The position numbers and the translations under genes are program-made. Positions 1 to 9,084 of a stretch of DNA of 64,000 nucleotides are shown here, piece by piece (the first letter of the stretch is position 1; every line of letters begins with the position of its first letter). The notes beneath the pieces are model-generated. The model was not told the DNA's origin, searched no databases, and saw only the letters and a list, made by a program, of their open reading frames with translations. Source of the stretch: Anoplopoma fimbria (taxonomy: Eukaryota; Chordata; Actinopteri; Perciformes; Anoplopomatidae); contig NC_072451.1 of the NCBI RefSeq assembly GCF_027596085.1, forward strand, positions 9,138,013 to 9,202,012. The letters are read 5' to 3'.

Positions 1-278
1 GAGGAGGAGGAGGAGGAGGAAGAGTAAGAGAGGTTTGTCAGATAGTCTGTCGTAGCCGTTTTTGGCCAAATTTAATAAATAACAAAGCTGTCTGTCTGTC
101 GTATACCATTAAACTTATCTTCATCTATTGTAGAAAATCCTTTAAAAAAAAAATTTTTTAGCTATTTTAAAAAGTCTAAATTCAGTAATATTAACCCCTG
201 TGTAACGCACAACAAGAAAATGTTGTTTTGGGTTGTTTTTTTTTTACATAAAAACATAATATACACAACAATCTAGAC

Positions 279-1168
279 CAGGGGTGGGCAATTATTTTTC
301 CCAGGGGGCCAAATGAGCAACTGAAAATATTTTGGAGGGCCGGGCCAAAATGCCGAACTCAATTATGCATAATATACATTTTATTTCTATATAAAAAGCA
401 GTAAATGGCATTGTTTTGACCGCTGGTAAGAGTGTATGTTATTATTTGGCAATTAAAAGGTGAGGTTAGCTTTCAAAAATATCATTTATTCAAATAGAAT
501 TTCCAAAATGATAAACAAAATGTGAAACATTTGACTCATTTTCAGTCACATTAATAACAAAGGGCATTTTGAGTTTCATATACTATTGAAACAAGGATTT
601 TCTTAGCTTTCTAAAGACATCACATCATCTTTGTAGCCAAAATAAACAAGACATGTCACTGAACTGTGTAACTGTGTAAAGAAAAGTGTCCCAGTTTTGT
701 AGCCTTTTTGACTTTACATGCCTATATTAAACATTTAATGTTTTCAGAACTGTGCAAAAAAAAAAGAAAGAAAAGAAAATTGTACTCTTTAAACACGGCG
801 ACATGCTCCCCACAAACCAAACACACAGGTTTACCCTGGACTTCAGTAAAGAAAAAAATAGTAGTCCATATTTGTTTGAAAGTTCTGCTTTCGGCATCCA
901 CTTTCCTCTTTTTGGCATGAGCCGACATTTTCGCATTTTTCAGGGGTGACAAGGAAGGTAGACAGGTTGTCAATCACACGCATTTCACGTGCACAGTTGA
1001 CGTGCACGATTGCGTGCACTGTGAGAATAAATGGGCTTCAAAATAAAAGCAATGCGGTTTTAGTCCACCCATAAGATAATTAGAAAATATGTTTTATTTT
1101 CTAATTATCATGTAATCTTTCGCGGGCCGGTCAGAATCATCCCGCGGGCCGTACATTGCCCAGGTCTG
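279..1168 (-). mobile_element. Non-autonomous hAT-type DNA transposon relic with intact 8-bp target duplication
   Basis: The block begins CAGGGGTGGGCAAT and ends ATTGCCCAGGTCTG, imperfect terminal inverted repeats (11 of 14 match) of the hAT superfamily. It is bracketed by identical 8-bp copies of ATCTAGAC at 271-278 and 1169-1176, the expected hAT target-site duplication. On the minus strand, about 973-740 encodes the start of a hAT/BED-type transposase: a basic stretch (KKRKVDAESRTF), an FFFTEV segment and the zinc-finger start CLVCGEH. It then runs into A/T-rich low-complexity sequence, and no catalytic domain follows. The element is an internally deleted, inactive copy lying in a patj intron. 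Superfamily assignment is strong; the exact family is not determined. Confidence 0.85.
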
Positions 1169-2225
1169 ATCTAGACCCACAGAGGTCTAATGTTTTTTTT
1201 TATTATTTGATTAGCTGAGAAATCAACTGCAAAACTAGATTAACGTATCTGAACTGCAATTTCTTTACACTATGATCAGCTGATCACAACAATATCAAAA
1301 TGTATATAGTTGATATTGTGTTTACACTGTATTCATATCTCCAGCTGTTTTTTTTTTTCATAGTGTCTTACTATTAGCAATTCTTGTACATACATCTGCA
1401 CAATATATGTATTTCTTTTATTTTATTTGAATTCATTTGTACTTTTTATAGATTTTTATTCCATATATTACTATGTACTACAGATTCTTGACGTCTGGTT
1501 AGCTGCTTATATGCAGTTTGTTGTCTCGGTAGCTGTGCTTGATGCAATGACAATTACGTTGAGCTCTTATCATTTCACTTATGTTGTTAACTTCAGTAAA
1601 GAATTCGCTCTTATCCCCGAGCTGTGACTCCACTTTATAAAGAAAAAGACAGACAGCAGGACAAAGAGGGAAACAGGATCAGAGAGTCTGACACACAAAG
1701 TCAGTATGGACATGATCAGGTGTCCACATACTTATGACTATGTAGTGATTTTTATTTTCTGTTGTGTCTTTGAGTAAAATCACTGAGGACAAAAGAGTAA
1801 AGACAGAGCAGGACTTTGGGTTTTTAACACAAAAACAAAAGAGTCAACTCTGACGGAGACGGAGAGACAGGAGAGTGAGACGGACAGGAGTGAGAGAGGC
1901 ACTCCATATGCAAGGACGTTGTCGACAAAAAAAGAAACATGGAGTTAAAAAAAAAAAAAAAAAAAAAAAATACCGGGGGGTAAGTGGGGAGGAGAGAGGA
2001 GAAAGAGAAAAATCAATAGATTCCTCTGCAGGCTGCCTCCCTCTCTGAACAGGTAATGTATTAATGACCTTTACACTCACATTGTGGAAACTTATCAGTC
2101 TGCGGCTTATTTAGGCCGGGCTGACGGAGCAGGATCCCGAGCCATTTCATCAATACCCGCCTCGACAAGGCCGTTACTCAAACCAAGACACTAGATATTA
2201 AAGCTTGATAGATCCGCAGAGAGCC

Positions 2226-2248
2226 GGGAGGGAGGGAGGGAGGGAGGG
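2226..2248 (+). repeat. (GGGA)n run, G-quadruplex-type motif
   Basis: Six consecutive GGG runs separated by single A residues on the plus strand, followed by a GA run. This fits the G3+N1-7 quadruplex rule and lies in the patj intron, on the strand opposite to the transcript. Confidence 0.8.
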
Positions 2249-2709
2249 AAAATAAAGAAAGAAAGAGAGAGAGAGAGAGAGAGGTCCCCTGCTTCATATA
2301 CCCTCCACCAGTTTCCGCCCCGCTGCTTTCATAGACTCGGCTCTGACCTTCGCAGCACTTAGAATATGAAGCCCGGCGTCGGTTATTGCCATTATCTTAA
2401 TTCGGCCTGCAGATTGTTTATTGTAAAGGCTCGGCGTCAGTACGAGCTGGAGCTGAATACAGATGGGGATGCCCCCCCCCCGCCGCTCAGTCACCTACTG
2501 TCAGGTCACGATGTTGGACAGGAGGCGGCAGTGTACCAGCACCTGATTGGCTGTCGACACCTGGGGCGGAGTCACGTGTGTCGGATCAAATGGGGAAACG
2601 TTCATTAGTCTGCAGAGCTGCCGCAACTTTAGACTGTAGATTCTGCTGCTTATCATACACTAATATACATTATATAATGGGAGCAAAAGAGGTAAAAAGC
2701 ATGTCAATT

Positions 2710-2940
2710 ATGAGGTACTTGTACTTTACTTGAGTTTTTTATTTATTTAAACTACTTTAGCTACTTCCTGAGGGAAATTTAGTACATTTTACTGAACTAC
2801 ATTTATCGGGCAGCTTTATTTAACAGTAACTTTTGCAGATGACGATTTAGAGAACCTAATAATGACCCTATAAAATACAAGACATTGTTAAACAGTCAAT
2901 TTAACCACCTGGCAGTATAAAAAAGTAGCTCTACTGCAGC
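2710..2940. repeat. Dispersed teleost repeat, TACTTGAGT family (copy 1)
   Basis: This copy has the phrases GTACTTGTACTTTACTTGAG, ACTACATTTATC and CAGCTTTA that recur at about 5575-5740, 7430-7950, 16785-17000 and 51290-51440. The shared wording identifies a decayed interspersed repeat. No coding sequence is visible. Confidence 0.6.
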
Positions 2941-3434
2941 CAACTACCCTTTATACATACATGCTGTGTGTGTGCTACTGCGTTAATAATAGTAATCCAA
3001 CAGCATTATATTTAATAATGTCAAAACTATAGAGCCCATTTTGTTAAATACTCTTTACTCATAGTTTCCTACTCACAGGAGTAACAACAAACAGAGACAT
3101 TCTAGATTGATAAATAGCACTACAGATAAGTGGAAAAATGTTTGTTTTTTTATTTGGGGATGAACTGTTCCTTGAAAATAAAAGCACTAAAAGGTGTTTT
3201 TCATTTAGTTTCTGAGGAATTTCAGAAAGTGTGGGTATTTCTGAGGATAAGAAATACGCTAATTATAAGAAGAAAAAAAGAGGTGCAAAGGTGCTTGAAG
3301 TCGAGGGTGTTCAGAACCTGGTCCGTAAACACTGTAAGAATGATTCTGATCTGGTTTAAGTGGCGTGACAAAGGGTGTGGTTCTTCTGGGTGTATCTCAG
3401 TGAGGGCCTGTCAAGAAGCGGTGCTGGCTCTCAC

Positions 3435-3613
3435 CTGGTTCCGGAGCTGTTTGATGGAGTGCTGCAGGGTCAGGATGTGGCTGAACAGCGGACTCTGCAG
3501 GGTCTCCCTCAGGTTTCCCACCGTCTCACTGTGGGTCCACTCCTCCCTCTGGACCAGTTTGGCCTGCAGACGCTCCAGAGCTCCCAGTACCTGCTGACGC
3601 TCCGCAGAGGACA
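3435..3613 (-). CDS. patj: patj L27-domain exon
   Basis: A 179-nt exon with acceptor CCTCAG and donor GTGAGA. It encodes VSSAERQQ through IKQLRNQ, the three-helix L27 segment. Phase is 1 at entry and 0 at exit. Confidence 0.88.
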
Positions 3614-3784
3614 CTGAGGACGAACGCAGGATGTGTTCATTATATAGAAGTAACTAAGACAAAAGGACTTCCTGTGATTCCAACTTTGAGCTGTTTGAAA
3701 TGATGATGAGCTGAGAGGATTTACCTGTTGGGACATTTTCAAACATCGTCGCCCCTCGCTCTCTGTCTGTCGTTCTGGATCAAT
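3435..3784 (-). CDS. patj: PATJ (PALS1-associated tight junction protein), N-terminal part: first two coding exons
   Basis: Two coding exons joined give 67 residues, starting MFENVPT and continuing VSSAERQQVLGALERLQAKL, with ETLQSPLFSHILTLQHSIKQL near the end. This matches the L27 domain of PATJ/INADL (the family pattern includes ...[21 protein letters not shown]). PATJ is a multi-PDZ scaffold of the Crumbs complex at tight junctions; its L27 domain binds PALS1. Exon A spans 3725-3784 (5'UTR 3747-3784, ATG 3746-3744, acceptor TTCAG before 3784). Exon B spans 3435-3613. The 111-bp intron has GT at 3724-3723 and AG at 3615-3614, and codon phase is kept. The PDZ domains are off the left edge. 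Head-to-head position with tm2d1 matches the human order. Confidence 0.88.
3725..3784 (-). CDS. patj: patj start-codon exon
   Basis: Minus-strand exon bounded by a pyrimidine-rich acceptor ending TTCAG and by the donor GTAAAT. It contains 38 nt of 5'UTR, then ATG and 22 coding nt (MFENVPT plus the first base of a Val codon). A further upstream non-coding exon is implied by the acceptor. Confidence 0.8.
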
Positions 3785-5574
3785 CTGAACAGAGGAGGAA
3801 AGACAAAAATATCCATTACTTTCTTTTTCTTTTTTTGTTTTAAAAGTCTACAAGGAAAGAAAAGGTGTATTTCCTTTCTTGCTGCTGGAAGGCTCTTAAT
3901 TTGAAACATCTGCAGGAGGTGTTGCTGTACAGTAACGTCACATCAAACAAGAAACAGCAAAAGCAGAACGACTGGAATTAATCATCACTGACCGAGAGCA
4001 TTGTGGTTGTTAAACAGAGAAAAGTGCTTAGTAGGACATGACTCTGTGAATATCTGAATATAATGATGAGGAATTTACGGCACATTAAAATGGAACAGAT
4101 CAGAAAACTTTCTGACAAATCAAATATCCTTTTACTCTAGAAAAAGATCCTTTAATTTGCAGTTTAACTGTTTTTCTTTCTTTTTTTATGTTTTTAATAC
4201 ATTGTGAAAAACAGGTTGAATTGTGTATAAAATTAACTCGCCTTACCAATCCTAATATAAAGCTGTTTGTAATAAATGTGCGGTTCTCTCTGCAGTCGAG
4301 GGAAATGAAAAGCCATAATTTAGGAATTTACAGTATCTTAGGGTTTCTGTAGAATCAAATCAATTTGAGGTACAGCTGCAGCTTCTACCTCCTATTTTAC
4401 ACTAAGATGATTAAAATGCTGAAAAACATTTCATACTGCAGGTCAGTTTTGTTTCTGCTTAAGCAGAAATCAGAATATATATTTGAGGGAAAGCGGCAGA
4501 GGAAGGAAATCCACAGAAACATCTGGCCAGCTAGATAATTAGCGAGCCGATTTCATATTCATTTCATATTTTCTGATCTCGGAGACCAGCCGGACACCTT
4601 CCTGATTCACCCCGATAACCTGCTGTTCACTTCTCCTTCTTGAGAACTTTAAACCAGACTCCATGTCAAAAGATGGCACTTCTAATCTGCCATGTGCATC
4701 TGTAAACAACAACTTCTGATTAAACCCAACACAGTTTTCCAATATTTTATAGAACAAACAATTAACTGCTTTATTGGAGAATTAATCGATATGAAAATAA
4801 TTATTAGTTGCTGTCCTAACCAGAGCTGGTTGATGAACTAAAAGTATTTTAAAATATATTTAGGGCTGCATACAACTAATGAATATTTATATTATTGATT
4901 CTGTTGTCTATGTCAAGTTTTGTCAGACCAAGAACCCAAAACAATTAGATATTCATATTATATAAAACAGAGAAAAGCAACAAAGGTTCACATTTGCTGC
5001 GCTGGAAATAGAGACAATTTTAACAATTTTGCTCCATCAATGAATTAAATGTTATGCAATTATCACATTTATTTATATACGGCCGTGCGATATGGCCAAA
5101 ATCTTCTTTCACAATACTGAAAATATTTAACAATCTAACACGGTTTATAAAATGAACCGCATGGTTTTGTGTGAATTAAATACTTGACAAATCAAAAGGT
5201 ACGGACTATTTTCTCATCCAATTAAGAACTTCAGTGCTAAAAAAAAAATCTGATTTTACTGGAAATTTGATTTAATATGCGTTTGTTATTATCAATTCAG
5301 ATGATTTAATTGTGAATCACAATATCTCAACATGATTTCATCACGATATGATTCCACTGAAAGACAATAAATTAACATATTGAATTATTGCCCAGCCCTG
5401 CTATGAATCATTTCTACACAACCTAGGAGTAACCTGCCAACCAGCAACCCCTCCTAAATCATCTTGCAACTCTGTTTGGTCAAATCTTTCCCAAGAAAAT
5501 TTTCAACATAACAACAAGGCTTCTTGCTTCTTGTTCTCACTAAAATCATCTGATAATTTCCTGTCTCCAGTGGA

Positions 5575-6140
5575 GGAATTGTAACTAGGTTAATTTATTC
5601 CAATACTGATACATATTTAAGTTACTTGCATTTCACTTGAGTATCTGTATTTCCATGTCATGCCGCTACATACTTCTACTCCACTACGTCTCAAAAAGGG
5701 AAGTCTTTACTTACTGTACAGATTATTTTCTCTCGTTCTTGTTTACAGAAAACCATATACCTCTAGATGTGTTGAATGTTTTGATAAACTGAAGGATGAA
5801 GAGCTCCTTTATGTGTTGAGAAAAGCCTCCTACTTCTTAAGCTAAATAAACTCGTTAAAAAGCCTCTTGGATAAGATGGAAAATGCCTCATCACAAAGCT
5901 GAAAACGGACAAACATATGAGGATCCTATAGAATAAAATGCATTGCTGTAGTTTAAACTGGCCTTCAGGATATGAAATAGTTCAAAACAGTAGAAAATGC
6001 AAAATACATATTAATGCAGCAGTTATATTAATCCATAAACACCATATATAACACCTAAACACTGACAGGGAACATTTTACTGCACACTTGACTTTTACTT
6101 GCAGTGAAGTACTTCAATAAAGGATCTGAATACTTCTTCC
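5575..6140. repeat. Dispersed teleost repeat, TACTTGAGT family (copy 2)
   Basis: Shows TTACTTGCATTTCACTTGAG and ACTTCTACTCCACTACGT, matching the other copies of this family in the window. The 61-codon ORF inside it is not gene-like. Confidence 0.55.
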
Positions 6141-6463
6141 TGTCTCGTGAATCTCTTTGTGACTTCACCACTATATGGTACACCTGCTGTTTGACATGTC
6201 AAACAAAACGAGGCTTATTTCCGACACTAAAATGGCTTTACGTGAAGCAACCTCTTGAGATTTCTCAAAAACTGTCAGATACTCAGGAAACTTTGTGACC
6301 CCTGACCTTTCCTCTAATGCAACCAATGCAAAATAAATATATAAGTCTACTGGGAGGATTCTTCCTCGTTTTATTGAAGGTGTTGAATTAGTTTATTCTT
6401 TTACTGCTGTTACTGCCATTAATCCATTTATTTTGCTACGTCACCTGTAGAAGCTATCCACTG

Positions 6464-6466
<3 letters not shown>

Positions 6467-6520
<54 letters not shown>
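6467..6520 (+). repeat. (TG)27 microsatellite
   Basis: Perfect TG dinucleotide tract in the patj upstream intron/intergenic region. Confidence 0.97.
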
Positions 6521-6522
<2 letters not shown>

Positions 6523-7014
6523 TCAAAGGTGTCACAGGTGAAAAAGCCGTTATCAGACTGTTAGCTCAGCGTTTATTCAGACAGGCTTGTTTACACAGTC
6601 AGAGCAGAGCTGAACCCGATCTTTATCAGGTGGGAAAAACAAACCACCCAAACATTCCCCAACCCGCGCTTCAAATAACAAGACAGGGTAGCCAGAAGTG
6701 CTGGACTCGTTTAAGTTACACCACGAAATCTGGGTTCGCACCTGTAGACTCTCACCTGAGAAACCAGGAAGTGAAACTCAAACAGCGCCAGAGGGGAGGG
6801 GGGCTGAAACCATATGGGGAAACTATAATAAATAAATAAAAAAATATATATATATCTATACATATATAAATATATGTATTTATATATATGCTCGCCTTTG
6901 TGTTGTGCATTATCTGTTATCGTTCACCGTAAATCTTTTATCAATAGGTTCAACTCGCAACAGGTGCATCAAACTTTCAAAAACACAGAAGAAAATAACT
7001 ATGAAGCCACCTGC

Positions 7015-7440
7015 GGCTGCTTCTAACGCACGTCGATAAATCAGCGACGACATTCAACTGAACTCCGCGGTGTCTTTCTTAGCTTTAAATGAACCACGCA
7101 GCACATTGAATCAACTTCTCCTCCGTCAGCTTGATAACTTATTAGACAGCGACGCAGCTAACCGTTGGCTATCCACTAGCATGCTAACTTAGCTTCTTAA
7201 TTAGCGTGTAAAAAAAACTCGTCACGTAATATTTGGTGCGGATAAACATTTGGAAGGTGAAGGCGCCAGTGAATGAGGAGTTTGCAGACAACGGACGGGT
7301 TTAAAAGGGGGTTTTAAACTGGTGTAAAAAACTCACATGAACTGGATCCAGTTTGGCACCAGTGTCGCTTTAATGCCGCGTTCGAGTGCCGTCGGACTGC
7401 AAAGTAACTCTTCTGGAAGGCAACGGTGGTGGAATGTAAC
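7015..7440 (-). promoter_or_regulatory. patj: Candidate patj promoter and non-coding first exon
   Basis: A locally GC/CpG-enriched island inside AT-rich DNA, about 3.3 kb upstream of the patj start codon. The start-codon exon has a 3' splice acceptor before it, so a non-coding first exon is required. On the minus strand a possible donor, CCGCAG followed by GTGGCT, lies near 7015. This is inferred from composition and position only. Confidence 0.35.
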
Positions 7441-7955
7441 TAAGTAAACTAACTCAGGGTACTGTAGTGGACATTTTTGGGCTACTTGTACTTCATTTGA
7501 ATATTTCAGTTTTATTCTCCTTTATACTTCTACAACTCATAAGGAAATAGTGTTCTTTTATTCCACTTCCACTCAACTTCCACTCCACTTTTTACATTAA
7601 AAACGCATGTTATGCTTATATCTTATGACGTAGTTCATTATATTTATCTATCGCATAATATAAAAAGTATCTCAAACTTTCTCCACATTGATAAACTATG
7701 CCATACAATCTTAAATGAATTACTTAATAATAAAACAGAACAATATAATATTTTACAATAATAAAACATAAAGGAACCATCCTGCAGTATGAATACTTTT
7801 ACTTGTGATGAGCTACCTGAAGAACATTGTGTTGATAATACTTACTTTTACTTAAATGTTTTTTATTCAAGATGTTTACTTGTGATGGAGTATTTTTAGA
7901 TTACTATTTCTACCGTAACTTAAGTAGAAGATATGAGTTATTTTGTATATTTTGT
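7430..7955. repeat. Dispersed teleost repeat, TACTTGAGT family (copy 3)
   Basis: Contains GGTGGAATGTAACTAAGTA, GGCTACTTGTACTTCATTTG and TATACTTCTACAACTC, parallel to the other copies. No coding content. Confidence 0.6.
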
Positions 7956-8066
7956 TACAATTCATGTAATATAATTTATGTTTATAATTTATAATTTATT
8001 TAATCATGTTTTTGCTGTTATGTTGCCAATTTACAGCTGCTAAAAACGCAGCACATCCCCTGTTTT

Positions 8067-8485
8067 GCATAGTTCTATCATCCTGTCATAGAACTATAGT
8101 TCTGCATAGTTCTATCACCCTGTCATATAACTATAGTTCTGCATAGTTCTATCATCCTGTCATAGAACTATAGTTCTGCATAGTTCTATCATCCTGTCAT
8201 ATAACTATAGTTCTGCATAGTTCTATCACCCTGTCATATAACTATAGTTCTGCATAGTTCTATCATCCTGTCAATAGTTCTGCATAGTTCTATCACCCTG
8301 TCATAGAACTATAGTTCTGCATAGTTCTATCATCCTGTCATATAACTATAGTTCTGCATAGTTCTATCACCCTGTCATATAACTATAGTTCTGCATAGTT
8401 CTATCATCCTGTCATATAACTATAGTTCTGCATAGTTCTATCACCCTGTCATACCCTGTCATAGAACTATAGTTATGCATAGTTC
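8067..8485 (+). repeat. 37-bp hairpin-forming minisatellite, about 11 units
   Basis: Tandem units run GCATAGTTCTATCATCCTGT then CATAGAACTATAGTTCT. Two variable sites (ATCATCC/ATCACCC and ATAGAAC/ATATAAC) vary between units; one unit is shortened and the last is rearranged. Each unit contains TAGTTCTAT and ATAGAACTA, which are inverted copies, so single strands can fold into serial hairpins. It lies about 470-880 bp upstream of the tm2d1 ATG. Confidence 0.95.
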
Positions 8486-8528
8486 AATTCAGAGATATTC
8501 ACAGAACTATGCGTAGTCCTGCATGAAA

Positions 8529-8563
8529 GCGCCGCACGAGAAATGTATCCACTCGTGTGGCGC
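8529..8563. repeat. 12-bp inverted repeat with 11-nt loop
   Basis: GCGCCGCACGAG at 8529-8540 pairs with CTCGTGTGGCGC at 8552-8563 with one non-Watson-Crick position. It is GC-rich in AT-rich surroundings, between the minisatellite and tm2d1. Function is unknown. Confidence 0.75.
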
Positions 8564-8691
8564 ATCCATGACCTCCGTAAAATAACAAATACAAATCAAA
8601 TAAAAAACCTTTATTTGTAAGGTACACACAACAAATAGATCATATTTATGATAAAATACTGTAGAATAAAATCATAAAAAAGGAACGATCA

Positions 8692-8695
<4 letters not shown>

Positions 8696-8748
<53 letters not shown>
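8696..8748 (+). repeat. (TAA)n microsatellite
   Basis: About 17 ATA/TAA trinucleotides in the tm2d1 upstream region. Confidence 0.95.
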
Positions 8749-8750
<2 letters not shown>

Positions 8751-8930
8751 CATTAAGTTTGAAATGAAAAGTGAGACAATATGTATATCCTAGGTAAATA
8801 AATAAATAAAATATGTAATAAGACATAGAAAATAGGAAATAGTCAATAACATGCTCATAAAAATGTCTTACAATGTAAAAAAACAAAACCTGAATGACCG
8901 CTTTTCTGATAGCATTGAATGCACCAGAGT

Positions 8931-8940
8931 GTCACGTGAC
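8931..8940. promoter_or_regulatory. GTCACGTGAC palindrome (CLEAR/E-box type) upstream of tm2d1
   Basis: A perfect 10-bp palindrome with core CACGTG, identical to the CLEAR consensus bound by TFEB/TFE3 and also a strong USF/MYC-type E-box. It ends 10 bp before the tm2d1 ATG, so it lies in the core promoter or the 5'UTR. Binding is inferred. Confidence 0.5.
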
Positions 8941-8950
8941 AGATATAGAC

Positions 8951-9084
8951 ATGGCGTCCTCCAGGAGACGGCTGGTTTGTTTACGCTCTGGGATTTGGAG
9001 CTTGCTATTTTACTGCGTTTACTCTCATCTAAAGCTTGTTCTGGCGGAGGAGGTGGACAGCTGCGACAACCTAAGACTCGGACA
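8951..9084 (+). CDS. tm2d1: tm2d1 exon 1
   Basis: ATG in the context GACATGG, encoding MASSRRRL through NLRLG and two bases of the next Gln codon. The ATG was chosen because a signal peptide follows directly; upstream in-frame ATG 8894 would add 19 unlike residues. It ends at CGGACA, followed by ATATCCTTT. Confidence 0.9.

Larger units (their letters stand above)
1177..3434 (-). other. patj: patj intron downstream of the L27 exon (runs off the left edge with the hAT relic)
   Basis: No coding exon was found here. It contains an A-run (about 1947-1969), GA-rich DNA with a G-rich (GGGA)n run at 2226-2248, a GC-balanced unique block around 2100-2600 that could be a conserved non-coding element (not testable here), and a copy of the teleost TACTTGAGT-type dispersed repeat at about 2710-2940. 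The third patj coding exon must lie beyond position 1. Confidence 0.55.
3785..7014. other. patj 5' intron / upstream region without coding exons
   Basis: AT-rich DNA with no convincing exon. About 4861-5000 carries a copy of the teleost 'agggctgca...' dispersed repeat (also near 13295-13500 and 51485-51790), ending in GCCCAGCCCTG near 5391-5401. About 5575-6140 carries a copy of the TACTTGAGT-type repeat. A (TG)27 tract lies at 6467-6520 and a TATATA-rich stretch at 6840-6890. Confidence 0.5.

Noticed and set aside
2294..2608. Overlapping 66- and 80-codon frames as a patj exon
   Set aside because: Neither resembles PATJ nor has matching splice phase; the block may be non-coding conserved DNA.
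8067..8485. CRISPR-like array (regular repeats of about 37 bp)
   Set aside because: Units are contiguous with no unique spacers, and the genome is vertebrate; it is a minisatellite.
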